From the NCBI GenBank assembly GCA_963457665.1, contig OY735231.1, positions 37,130,802 to 37,194,801 on the forward strand: DNA of 64,000 nucleotides, given 5' to 3'. A program made the translations under genes and the position numbers. Under the pieces are notes generated by a model. That model had not been told where the DNA came from, made no database searches, and saw only the letters and a program-made list of their open reading frames with translations. Numbering within the stretch: the first letter of the stretch is position 1; each line of letters begins with the position of its first letter. Source of the stretch: Thysanoteuthis rhombus (Eukaryota; Mollusca; Cephalopoda; Oegopsida; Thysanoteuthidae). This document shows positions 24,275-36,109 of the stretch, piece by piece.

Positions 24275-24500
24275 ACTATTTGTGGGGCATAGGGCCTCAA
24301 GAAAGTTTTTTTTTTCTTCTCCACAGGGTTGAGTTGCTAGCCCCTTGTCAAACCCTCTTCTTTTAAGAAGGCTTGGGATGGTGAATGTTTCTTCTGTCAA
24401 AGTAACCTTCTCTTAGATGGATTGTCTTACAAGGGCTGAAGGGCTCCAACTACCCTGCTATTTACGCATAGCTAAGGGGAAATGAGTTCATGCATTTCTC
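24275..24500 (-). repeat. Dispersed repeat, inverted relative to 33480-33750
   Basis: Read on the minus strand, the order GTTGGAGCCCTTCAGCCC, TTGTAAGACAATCCATCTAA, GAGAAGGTTACTTTGACAGA and GGCCCTATGCCCC matches the plus strand of 33540-33740. The two copies therefore belong to one interspersed family of about 230 bp. Confidence 0.65.
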
Positions 24501-24978
24501 AAGGGTACTAGAGCGAATGAAGACAGCCCCAACCAAAACTCAAACCCAGCCCACCGATTATATTTTCAATGCAGTAACTGTCATGCCAATCTGCACCTCT
24601 GATGTAATTGCTGATGGTCTATTTCAGAATCAGAGATATAACAATGCATTTTTCATTAATCAACCAGATCTATACAAAACCAAGAGCATTTTTACACAGC
24701 AAAAGGAGAAACCCTAGATAAAAGAGGGTTATTGCAAGACAATACTGCGTAGAATAGCACCAACCATGCATACTAACACCAAAGAAACATTAAATAAAAG
24801 CCATTTGAGATCACTTTAAACAGGTTTGAAAGGGGATGATATTTTTGAACCATTATATCTGAGGAGCATCTTCAAATCAAGTTTTCATATTAATTACAGC
24901 AATTAAAAATCAGGTAACTATTTCTTGCTTGGACCTAATGATTAAACTTCAGGTTCAGTAGGAAGCAGCAGGACACAT

Positions 24979-25260
24979 ATACAGAGGAAGCCATTCATTA
25001 TGGTCACTTTTAGATAACAATACCAACTGATAACATTAGGCAAAGGCTATAATAATATTGAAACAATTCACATTCATCATAATTTCATAAAATTCATTGT
25101 TATAAAAACTTTACATTATGAAAAATTGTTAAGAAATCAATTTTATAATTCTTTAAAATATGTTGATTTATTTTTTTTAAAAGTGTTTGGTACCAATCAG
25201 TATTGATATCAATAAACGTTTGATGATATTATCCATGATTATAATAAACGGCTTCATCTA
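24979..25260. mobile_element. MITE, ATACAGAGGAAGCC family, copy 2
   Basis: The left end ATACAGAGGAAGCCATTCAT and the right end (inverted) GATGAAGCCGTTTATTATAA carry the family's inverted repeat. It is 282 bp long and in the orientation opposite to copy 1, because the AAGTGATCAC-like end is on the left here (GGTCACTTTTAGATAACAAT). Confidence 0.7.
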
Positions 25261-25579
25261 TAATTTGCATTATTTTTGGACACAAAGTGATTCTCAGGAT
25301 ATTCTATTTTTCTCTTGTTCCCAAATATTATAATCATAATATAATTTACCTTCTCCAAGATCAAGTAAATGAAAAGTCAGAAAATTAAACTATCCAGATA
25401 GTCTATAAGAAAAAACTACCTATTGACTTCATCAGTTGACAAATGATTAAAGAAGTTCAGGACAACCAATTCATTTAGTAGAATTTAACTACCCATCAAG
25501 AAGTTTTTTGAGGATATAGCATACATATACATATACAACTGATAAATTTTAATGATGTATTGCCAAAACCACAGATGAA

Positions 25580-26008
25580 CTTATTATACACGGCTTTACT
25601 CAGACTAGCGTTCTCGTCTCTTGTTACAATCACAACATTTCAGTCAATGTACCATCAGGCCTTTTTCAAGTGTATTTTCTAGTTGGTAACCTTCTGGGAA
25701 TTTCAGCGGTTCAGAAAAAGATGCAGACAGGCAACATGACATTTAAGGCTCCAAGTTTCTACCACCGAATTGTCTTACAGGACACATGGCCTAATGGATA
25801 AAACCATTGGTTGAGTGCATCTAGTTAAGAAGTCATATAAGCTGCAACATCACTAGGAAAAATTGATACGAGATATCTTTTAGCATAGACATTGGATCGA
25901 ATAAAGGGTTCCATTCGGAATTCCCAGATTACCAACCATGATACCTGAAGACACTAGTCTGAGTAAATCAGTACATAATAATAATTCCTTATCTCGAAAA
26001 TTCAGACA
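25580..26008 (+). mobile_element. tRNA-derived SINE with inverted arms
   Basis: A tRNA-like head at about 25776-25850 (ACACATGGCCTAATGGATAA) resembles a tRNA-Arg box A region. It lies between arms that mirror each other: ACTCAGACTAGCG at 25599 and CACTAGTCTGAGTAAATCAG at about 25953. The right end, AATTCCTTATCTCGAAAATTCAGAC, is shared with other SINE-like copies in the window. Confidence 0.6.
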
Positions 26009-26009
26009 A

Positions 26010-27480
26010 ATATGAAATTATCAGTTAAAAAAATATCAGTTATGTCAACCTTATCAAAATGAGTAGCTATCAGCAGATATCTCTAAAAGATTATCTCATA
26101 ACAAAATAAAATTTCAAATCTTTGTCTTTACAGCACATTAAGAAAAAGATAAAAATTTCAAAAAAATAAAATCAATTACCAAGCTTTGTTTAGACAACTG
26201 AACTCCTTTGTGCTGTTAACACAACATAAATTGAAAGTCTTCAGAAAAGTATTCAGATGCAAATATCTTCTTGCTTAACTATACACTATCCTGTATAATG
26301 TCTGTACATTTGTTTGTATGTGACAGCATAACTCTGGATCCACACAACATATCCCCATGAAATTTTGTGTGTCTACTAATGGTACCTGAGGTATGTTTTT
26401 AGCGGGTTAATTTCTGAAAATTGCATAAAATATCGTGGAGTCTGCATTCGCACTCATATCAATAATAACAATCTGATTTACATTCATCTAACTATAATTC
26501 AGCTATTTATTGTAAAATCCCTGCAGATATTTAAATTGAATGTTATCCAAGTGTTTATGATGGTGATGATTTTCAAATAAGATATGATTCAATAAATATA
26601 GTTCAAATCCACGAGCTCCTATTGGGGCCAAAGCCTTTGTTTAGACATTCCACAGGAAAGAGCAGAAAACCCACCCATAAGACCGGTTTTCAGCTAGTTC
26701 AAGTTAACTCCCCAGTTACCAAATCAATACCAAGCACCAATCGCTAAAACAGCAATATCAATATTAGTAATAAAAATAATAATAGCAATAATCATAATAA
26801 TGATAATCATGTTCAAATTTATAATTAAGAAAAGGATATAATCTGCAATTATTAATAGGATACGGAGAGAAAAATTAAAAACCTGAGTTAAGGTTTTTGA
26901 TAAAACTTTTTAATATTAGTTTTTAACCAACAGAATCTATCTTTATACATTCAGATAACATTGTGATTATTATTATTAATAGATGAAGGAAATTGTTTTA
27001 AAATATTGAGGCAACAATAGCCTTACAGGAGCTTACTGCAATAGAACTATTAACCAAAGATTCAAGTGCATAGTTGAATAAGAGAAATTAATAGGTACTT
27101 ATCAATCATGCCATGCTATATTTTTTAGTAATATTAGAAACATAATGTAATGTACTGCTCATAGTTAGTCTAGGTAATTAGTATTTGAGGAAGATTTTAG
27201 GCAAGTTTTCCATTCAGTAAAAAGACAGTTCAACTATGACACAAAAATAAGCAGGAACAGGTTACCAAGAGTCCTCAGACGGACAAAATATTGATACAGA
27301 AGTATTATGGTAAGCATACAAGTAGCAGCTGTAATAATAATAATGGCAAATCTATTTTGAGGATAAAAAATATACATCTGTGTTCTCCTGGCAATGAATT
27401 TCAGGTAAAAATTACCATTGATAAAAAAGTTTGGGTTTTTTTTTGTTTTTTGTTTTTTCAAAAGCAAAAGCTAAAATTTT
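26010..27480. other. Non-coding intergenic stretch
   Basis: The stretch is AT-rich with short AAT/ATA runs near 26760-26820. No exon, RNA gene or element end was recognised. Confidence 0.4.
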
Positions 27481-27487
27481 AAACTTT

Positions 27488-27871
27488 TCAAAGAGTTATG
27501 GTTTGAAATAAATAAAAAGTAATAAAAACAAGTGTACAAAATTGGTTTATCAAAGCATTTATAGTTGCTGTCATCAACACTAAATAGTCAAATAAAGTTC
27601 CAATTATGCTCCCTCCCAAAAATAATCTAAAAATACAGCTAAAACCTGATTGAATGCAAGCAATTTTAGTCCAAGATGCCTGCAAAATCTGGTCGGTAAG
27701 AGCACAATTTTTTTTTTCAAATATTTTTGGCAGGGTTTTTGCAGGGTCCATTTTGCATTTAAAAATAAATGAATTTTTTTTTTGAAATCTTTTTTCTCCC
27801 TTCAAGTCCAATATCTTGTACCTTGAGATGTGATGCATCAATCCACTCTTGATTTGTTTACAAGCAAACAT
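27488..27871 (-). other. Unassigned open frame of 127 codons
   Basis: This is the longest uninterrupted frame in the window and lies on the same strand as, and downstream of, the HSF gene. The product has a Lys/Phe-rich start and a hydrophobic half (about residues 70-125) but no motif I recognise. Homopolymer runs inside it and the lack of a codon pattern argue against a real gene. It could be repeat or distal 3' UTR sequence. Confidence 0.2.
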
Positions 27872-28799
27872 TTTGCCTGTTTATCAAGCTTTTTCCAAGT
27901 GTCGCTGAAGGGAAAGTTTCAGTCGTTATCCAGAAGTGTATGGATTAAGTGTACTTACAGCAATTGTATACAAGGTCACAAAGTTGGACAAACCAATGTA
28001 CTACCTGCAGTTAATAGTCACTGATACCCAAGAGGTAATTAGGTAGATAGGTATACATATCTGATTCAAGTGTTACAGAAAACAATTCAAATATGCTTAG
28101 AAACTAGAGACCGTTATATTCTTTCTCAGGCGGATAGGTCTTGACTTTTTTCTAAATTAGCTTCTTGGCCAGCTTTCAAATGTCACAGAATGATAAGGAA
28201 GAAAGATAGTATTCAAATTATACAATGATATGATAAAAAAAAAGAAAAAAAAGAAGATATCTGGAAAATAAAGAGGATAGACCACAGTAAGAGGTGTTAG
28301 GAGAAGAAAGAAGATAACACAGATAAAGAGAGTAGGAGAAGATTTCAACAAAATAAAAACAGAACCTCAGACTAACAAGGAAGATACACAAGGATAAGTC
28401 AGAAAGAGGGGGGGAGAGTGCCAATGACTGTAGGGTGGTAGGGAACAAGGAGCAAGTGTCAATGATAGGTTGGGAGTCAAATTAAGAATGAAGCTGATGG
28501 GGGCAGAGGAAGTTATTTAACCTGAGAAAGCCAAAAAATATAATGAATATATACAGCCAAAGAATATTGGGAGTGTCAATGACAGGATGGAAAAAAGAAT
28601 CAGGAAGATTAAAAGAGTCAAAGGCATTATTTTACACCGATTAACTTTGACAAGTATCTTCATCTTTGGGGTAATAGTCACTTTTTGGTCATTGTACTCA
28701 CCATTGGTCATAGTTGGTCAGGCGATATTGAAGGACAAATTAACTAGGAAGAATTTACTGATACAAGATAACTGAGGATTGAGAACAATCTACCATCAT

Positions 28800-28968
28800 G
28801 TATTGAATGAAGGGTTTGGATTGAAATTCTCACAAGGTTACCAACTATAACCAACACCTGGAAGAAGGTCAGCCGAAACATTGTGACTATGGTAACAAAG
28901 ACCAGGACACTAGTTCATGTGAATCGGTGTATGATAATGATAATTCATCTTAGAAATTCAAACAAAAG
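28800..28968 (+). repeat. SINE-type arm fragment
   Basis: The segment AGGACACTAGTTCATGTGAATC followed by GTGTATGATAATGATAATTC and CATCTTAGAAATTC matches the right arm and tail of the elements ending at 26008 and 63530. No tRNA-like part is visible, so this is a solo arm or truncated copy. Confidence 0.5.
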
Positions 28969-29194
28969 TGTCAAAGACAGTGTCAATGGCAAAGGTAGAC
29001 AGTAAAAGACAAGAAAAGGGCGGATATTGGATGGAGAAGGCAGATCTAAGTGACAGAAAATGTCAACGGCAGGAGGAAAATATGAATGATAGTGAAAGTC
29101 GGTGGGAAAAAAAAAGTTTGTGGAGGGAAAAGATATCAAAGGCAAACAACCAGAGAGGAAAATACGAAGAGGAAGTACAGAGAAAAGAGAAATA

Positions 29195-29251
29195 TTTCTC
29201 CCACCCTCCACATTTTTGGATTTTTATTCCTTCCTATAGTTAGGGTTTTAA
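29195..29251 (-). terminator. Possible very short HSF1 3' UTR with polyadenylation signal
   Basis: Reading the minus strand, an AATAAA hexamer lies at about 29223-29228, roughly 24 bases after the stop codon. It is followed by a GT/G-rich stretch (TGTGGAGGGTGGG), as expected downstream of a cleavage site. Such a short 3' UTR would be unusual for a large regulatory gene, so a more distal signal is equally possible. Confidence 0.3.
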
Positions 29252-29451
29252 TTATGAAAGCAATATTCGCATTGGCCGTTTACTTTTTCGCTTGCCTGTA
29301 GAAGATGGCAACTCCACTTCTTTATCAAAAGAGCAATCTGGCGTGTTCAGCTGAGTATTCAGTATATCATCATCTTCATCACTTTCAACAAGGGATGGCT
29401 CATCCAACCAACAGGATAAGTCTGCAGGTGAATATTGGATCATTTCGCAAC
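29252..29451 (-). CDS. HSF1: HSF1 last exon (transactivation domain, stop)
   Basis: The acceptor is TTTGTAG. The exon completes Gly392 and encodes residues 393-457, then TAA at 29252-29254. [17 protein letters not shown] is similar by eye to the vertebrate C-terminal block KQLVHYTAQPLFLLD. An acidic run follows (ESDEDDD), then a polar stretch and a basic end, [14 protein letters not shown]. Acidic-hydrophobic clusters of this type are the usual activation domain. The basic tail is unlike the vertebrate C-terminus. Confidence 0.92.
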
Positions 29452-31048
29452 CTACAAACAAAAACAACCCTTATCAATACTTTATAGCAAACTTAGCAGA
29501 GGAATGTCACCTAGTTGCAAAAAGTAAGGAAATAAAAATTGATAAAACTGGTCTGGTTAGTCACCAAATAGAAACTGTCACATGACCAATATCTTCAAGG
29601 GAGATCAATTTTCCAAAAATTGGAAAAAAATGGATTATCAATGTATGTTAATTCTCTCGCCTATTGAATTTTCAAAAACAACCATAAATGCAACCAGGTA
29701 CAAACGAAGGGACTGATTAAGCAGAGACTTATATTTCAAATCGACATAGCCACACCCCACTAAAAACCTATCCCAACCCATCTAAAACCTATTTAGAGGA
29801 TGAATTAGAGAAAAAAGAAGAAAAACATTTTCTCAAGGAATTAGATGCTGAAATTTTCAGCCCTTTTGCTCCATTGGTGTGACTTGTATGTGTTAAGCCA
29901 TATACAAAAAGAAGCTAGTCGACTATCGACTATCTCCATTTGGTAAAAAAGAGAAACAGCAGAATCGACAGCAGTTCCTTTATCAGACTAAATAGAAGAC
30001 CTGAAAAAGGGGTGAGACAAGGTGATACCAGCTTAACTGAATTCTTCACAGTCAGCTTCAATATGATCTTCCGAAACCTCCACTGGAACAATAAAGGAAT
30101 CAGAATAGACGGCTAATACCCAAGTAATCTAAGATTTGCAGATGACATTGTCTTTTTTGCTGAAAACCTTCATGGCCACCAAATAATGGTAAGTAAGCTG
30201 AATGAAGAGAAGAATAAAGTTAGTCCCCAAATGAACTTCAGAAAAACAACAAAACATGTTGAAGACAAGGATACAACAATCAAAATAGAAAATGCAGAGC
30301 TGAAGAAAGTAAACCACAACATCTACCTAGGACAACATATCTCCATGAAATCTTCAAAAGAAGGAGAAATCAGGCAAAGAATCAATTGAGGATGGCAAGT
30401 TCAACCATCAAAAACAAGAAAATCACTTCATTCTTTAAAAGAAGGGTATAAAACCAATGCATTCCCCCTTATAGTCACCAATGAAGCAGGAACATGGAAC
30501 CTAACTGAAAAATTGATTCTCAAACTGAAAACCATGCTCAATAACACAGGGAGAGATCACAAGACAGCACAATATATTAGACAGAAAACAAGAGTCCAAG
30601 ATACTATAGATTCTATCAGAAAACCCAAATGGCAATGGGCTGGTCATGTTGCAAGAATGACAGACAACCACTGGACATCACAACTCGCATGGGTCCCAAC
30701 AGATCACAAGTGAAACCATAGCCAGCAGGATATAAGGTGGCGTGATGGACTTGACAAGTTCAGAAAATATTAGCTCCGCAATGCCCATGATGAAGAGATA
30801 TCCAAGAACAGATGCTAATGATGATGGTTGCACACACACAAACATATATATATATAATATCTAGATATTAATCAACCAAAAAACTAAAGAAACCTATGTT
30901 GACATTGTCTGATATTTTCCAAAACAATGAGAGCATGTGGGTGTGCGCATATATGCATATATATATATACATACACACATATGTAAATACCCATGTGTAT
31001 GTGCACAATATACCCATGTGGATATATATACATATGTATATACACATA

Positions 31049-31118
<70 letters not shown>

Positions 31119-34100
31119 CACACATACAAATTCACAGACAAATCATCAACGAATGTCTTTTCTAGGGAAAAAAGGGAATTTTGTTCACAATAGTCCGGAA
31201 AACTTTCTTAATTATAGTTTTCAATTGTTTCAAACACGAGTATCGAGATCTTCCCTAAGACATACGTGAACTTTTATGATTATACATCATATAAAGTTGA
31301 AATTGTCTACAAACCTGTAACATTTGATGATTTTGGCTGTTGTTCCTCATCCAAGCCATTGAAAAGCTACAAAGAGAAATTAACTTTATATATTATACAC
31401 ACACATACGGCCATATAACTAATTTAAAGAGGGAAAATTCAATCTAGAGCTCCTAATATCAATTTAAATGTGAATACTAAAGTAAATTAAACATTAAATC
31501 TTTGAAAGATTTATTTTCTGCCTTCATAAAAGGACTTTTCAAATCAATTGTTCTTAATTTCCAATACACAAGTCCAAGCATTCAAAACTTATCTGAAACA
31601 TCACCATGGGAAGTGAAGCTACACAATCTTGATTTAGTATAAATCACAACTGGCAAAAAAAATAGACCAATAATGCTCATCTAAAACTTCTTAAAGACAA
31701 GCTTATGCAAGGCTATGTCAGGATCAGAACTTTCTTTTTTATTGCCTAGAGCTCAGCAAAAGAAAAAAGCCATCATCCGAAGAAAAAATAATTAACTTGG
31801 TAAATTATAAAATCACTCATCAAAAGAATTAGAAGACATTTTTTATAGAATCTGGTACAATTTAATAGAATGAAGATGTTAAAATTTTGATGTTCTTGTA
31901 ATGGAAAAATGCAAAATAAAAGTTTCATGCATATCTCCTTTAATTGCACTAGCTCAAAGGATGACAAAATTTATCAAAATTTTTTTTTTTACACTTGTTT
32001 TCAGTGAAGTACACTTAAATTTTTATTTTAATTCACAGAATTTAAAAAGGGGGTAATTTTAATCAAGAGTTATTTCCCCTTGAAATTGACATTCTATCTT
32101 CTTAGTATGTATTTCAAGGTTAAAGTTAATTTTCAATATCATATCTGATTCTATTATCCATCATTGATAATTTTTCTATCATATTCAAAAGCCCTAGAAA
32201 ACTGTTGAAGGAAAAATGTTCAACCGAATAAAATTCATGCAATCATCTTAATATTTAATTACAACTGTAGACAAGCTAAAACATACAAGCACACAAGGGA
32301 AATCTTGGATATTAACTGGATAGCTCTTGTAAGCAAAAACAATATCTTTTTCATGAAATCGGTGTAATTAAAGTCATGCAAGCCAATATGTAATAATCGG
32401 AATACATCAGTGCGGAGTCATTATTAAACTATGCCATTGCTGTCAAGTATGTTCCTGATACACGGTTTCCAGAGGGTCATGTTGATTGCCAGATCTTCCC
32501 GAGTTGTCAACCGAGCTTATGTACGCTAGGATTTTCAAGAGATATCTGGTTAGGGAATGATTCGGCACAATAATATAAAAGCACAAGAGTTCAATTAGTT
32601 TTAATGCAGTTGAACAAGTGTAGGTGACAGTCCAAGAAATTCATTTTGAGTGGCTTATTTTTTTAACAATTAAATACAAACTGAAATTTTCTATTCTGTT
32701 GGTAAATTTACTGAATTTTATGACTACAGATGCAATTCTTATACTTAATCACAAGTAATGCTCAGACCACATTTCATAACTACAACATGCTTTTGATTAT
32801 TATGTCATTGTTACGAAGAAAAATACTTCAAGATACAAAGAGAAATAAACATTCACACAAAAACACAAAGAAAGTACAATGAATATTACCGAATCTTGCC
32901 AGCTACCACTTTGAGAGCTTGATGTATCTTGTCCTAAGAACTGAAAGAGGATTGATAAAATAATGGTCACATATTATGCATTTTGTTACACAATTGAGTT
33001 AAAATAATAGCTTTGTTTGAAGAAATTGGGGGGAAAAATTCCACTTTTTATATGTGCATTTAGTTGGAAAATTTTTTCAAAACAAAATGTTTTAAAGTGA
33101 CAAAAAAAAATCCAAGATTTTTCAGATCTAGTTGAGAAAAAGAATTGAAATAAAACTAAATAGACACTAAGAATATGCAATAAAACAAAATTAAATGGGA
33201 ATAGGTAACTGTAAACAGGAGCACATAGTTCTCACTTTACATATGATTTAGAAAATGGTGTCTATCAAAGAATGGATGATACTAATTACAGGTTCAAATC
33301 ACTAACAATAACTAATAGCCAGAAGTACAAGGGAAGTTATTCTGAATTAAATTATGAGAAATTAACAGAGAAATTCAACTCCAGGGAATTCTCAGTAGAG
33401 ACATGAAGTCGAATAATGGTTACTGGCTTGAAAAACTAAATCGGTGGATTTGAGTCTGTTTATAATCATTTCACACTAATGCCCTGAGGAAAGACATGAA
33501 TCTATCCTCCTTCCTCCCAACTACTGATAAATACCACAGCAGTTGAGCCCTTTAGCCTTGTAAGGTAGTCCATCTAAGAGTAGGTTACTCTGACAGAAAA
33601 AAAAACCTACAGCTAGGCAGTTGCCATATATGGTTCCAAACCAGGCAATGGAAGAGGGTTAGGTGTGTGCCTAACAATTCCAACCCAGAGAAATTACTTG
33701 CTACTGAAACTGCAATAGAGTGGTTGTGGCCCTATGCGTTTACTGGAATAAACTAAGAAGTCTCTTACTTTGAAACCATACTTAAAAATTCATAAAACGA
33801 ATAAATATGAAAACTATTCTCAAACAAAGATGACTGAACATAGAGAGCTGTTTCTATTTGCATGTTCAACTTTGAGTAGATATTTTAAAGAACATAACAT
33901 AATAAATTATATTTTTCATCTCAAAAGTGAAAACTAGACAAAGCATAATGAGTAGATGACTTACAGAAAGTATTGGATTGGTATCTAGGTAGCCTCCACT
34001 GCTATCTGACAGCATTCCTTGCAAGTCATCCAAATCAACTTGTATTGAATTCAACTGGTCAGCCAAGGCCTCACTGAAAATAAATAAAATCAAGAATTAA

Positions 34101-36036
34101 AAAAAAATTAATCAATGAATCAATAAATATATACATAAATATATATATATATACATACACACACACATATTTACTATATATATATATACATATATATATA
34201 TATAAATATATATATATTTACTATAAAATTTGGGATGAAAATATAAATTAAGATTGGTAGTTACTAATGTACCAGTTGTAAAGCTTTATGGAATACCTGT
34301 AATTCTTATGCATCAATCTGTGAGAAAGAAAATAAAAGAAATTTTTAAAAAGTCAGAAGTTTCTGGATAGTGCAAGAAATTATTTACAAACATAGGTAAA
34401 TGGACAAAATTATCTCAGAATTTACATTCAAAAAAATTTATCCATTGACTATTATTCAAAACATGAAAATTTAAAAAAAAAAAAAAAAATTTGAAAATTA
34501 CTATCGAATTACTTTACAATGCTTTGTACTCCAGAAGCTTGGAAAATGTTTGAAAAAATTTGGAAGGGGAATCCGAAAAAGGAACAAGAATCAAAATTGG
34601 CAATCCTACTTTCAACTGGACATGTGTGATAATACACTAATGAAGGAAAGGACTCACTGAGTCTTATTATGAAATATGTAAAAAAGATGAAACAGCCCAA
34701 GAATGGTACAACAGTTTCTTCAATATTAAATACCGTTTTGCTTTAATAGCCTGCAACCTACTATCAAATCAATCAGATAACCAATCCTACTATTTATGGG
34801 GAAAAAAAGCCCTTTTTTTCTCATGTCCATTCATATTGTTCTAAATTTCATGGATTTATTCTTCTAACTGCATACAAAATTTCAAAACAAATCATTCATC
34901 AAAAGACAACATTTAAGACAAAAAAGAAAAAAGCAAATTTTTTTTAAGTAATTTTTTTTTTTTTTTTTTTTTTATAATCAAAACTAATTAAAATACAGAG
35001 GAAGCCGTTTATCAAAATCACAGATCTTATTAAACAGTTATTGTTATCAAACTCAGTTGGTCTTTAACACTTTATCTGAATATTTAAAAAATCGAAAGAT
35101 AAATTTCATATCGATTTTTATTTTGTGAAGTTGTTGCTTATAACAATGAATGTAAACTGTTCCAATTTTTATATACTTTGTTCAATGTTATCAGACAGTT
35201 ATCTAAAATAGGGTTCTCAAACTTCATTTTTATTTATCCACAACCCCTTTTGATAGGGATTTATTTTGTGACAACTTTCGATGAGATAAAATTTTTAGCA
35301 ACCCCCTCACCCTGTAATAAAAGCAATAGGTATTAAGACGAGAATTGATGAAACAAATAACTGAAAAAAAATTGTCAAAAATTGTCAAAAATTGCAATGT
35401 ATTTATAATCTATATTTAGTTTTAATATGTTCATACTAAGAGAAAAATTATTTTTAAAAATTAATTGGAACATAAAAACAAAATTCATTTTTAATAAAAT
35501 TAGTTAATAACAACGACTCATTTTACACTAAGTACCAGAAGGAGTATATTTTGGTAGAGAGATAATTAATGAAAATAAAGACAGGTACATATTTACTTGG
35601 GGGGAGGGTGAATTTCAAATATTCCTGCAGGCTACCATAATCTTTATGCAACCATCAGAGAGATCCTGACCCCAACTTTGATAAGCCCTGATCTAAAGAC
35701 TGTCCAAAAGTGATCATTGTGACTTCCTCTGTATTTTAAGAATTTCAACAAAATAAATAAGAGTTCTCACCGTTCAGTCTCTGGACTTGCAAGAATCAAG
35801 TCTTGACCTACGTGTTCTGTGCTTGCAGGAGAGTCATTACTTGTGCCAGTACTACTGGAAAGGACAACATCTTCATTTAATAACCGAGATGCATCTACTT
35901 CATCCAGCTGTAGAGAGAAGGAAAAAAAAAATTATAGAAACTTCTCCAGAAAGCAATAAATAATTTGGAAAATCATACAATTTTCTTCCACTCATTTTGG
36001 TTTGGTTTACTTATAAAACTCTAATCTTCATAATAC

Positions 36037-36109
<73 letters not shown>

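Noticed and set aside
30868-31269. Several overlapping open frames with long Tyr-Ile repeats
   Set aside because: They are translations of a TA microsatellite. The same holds for frames at 16854-17072 and 52877-53132.
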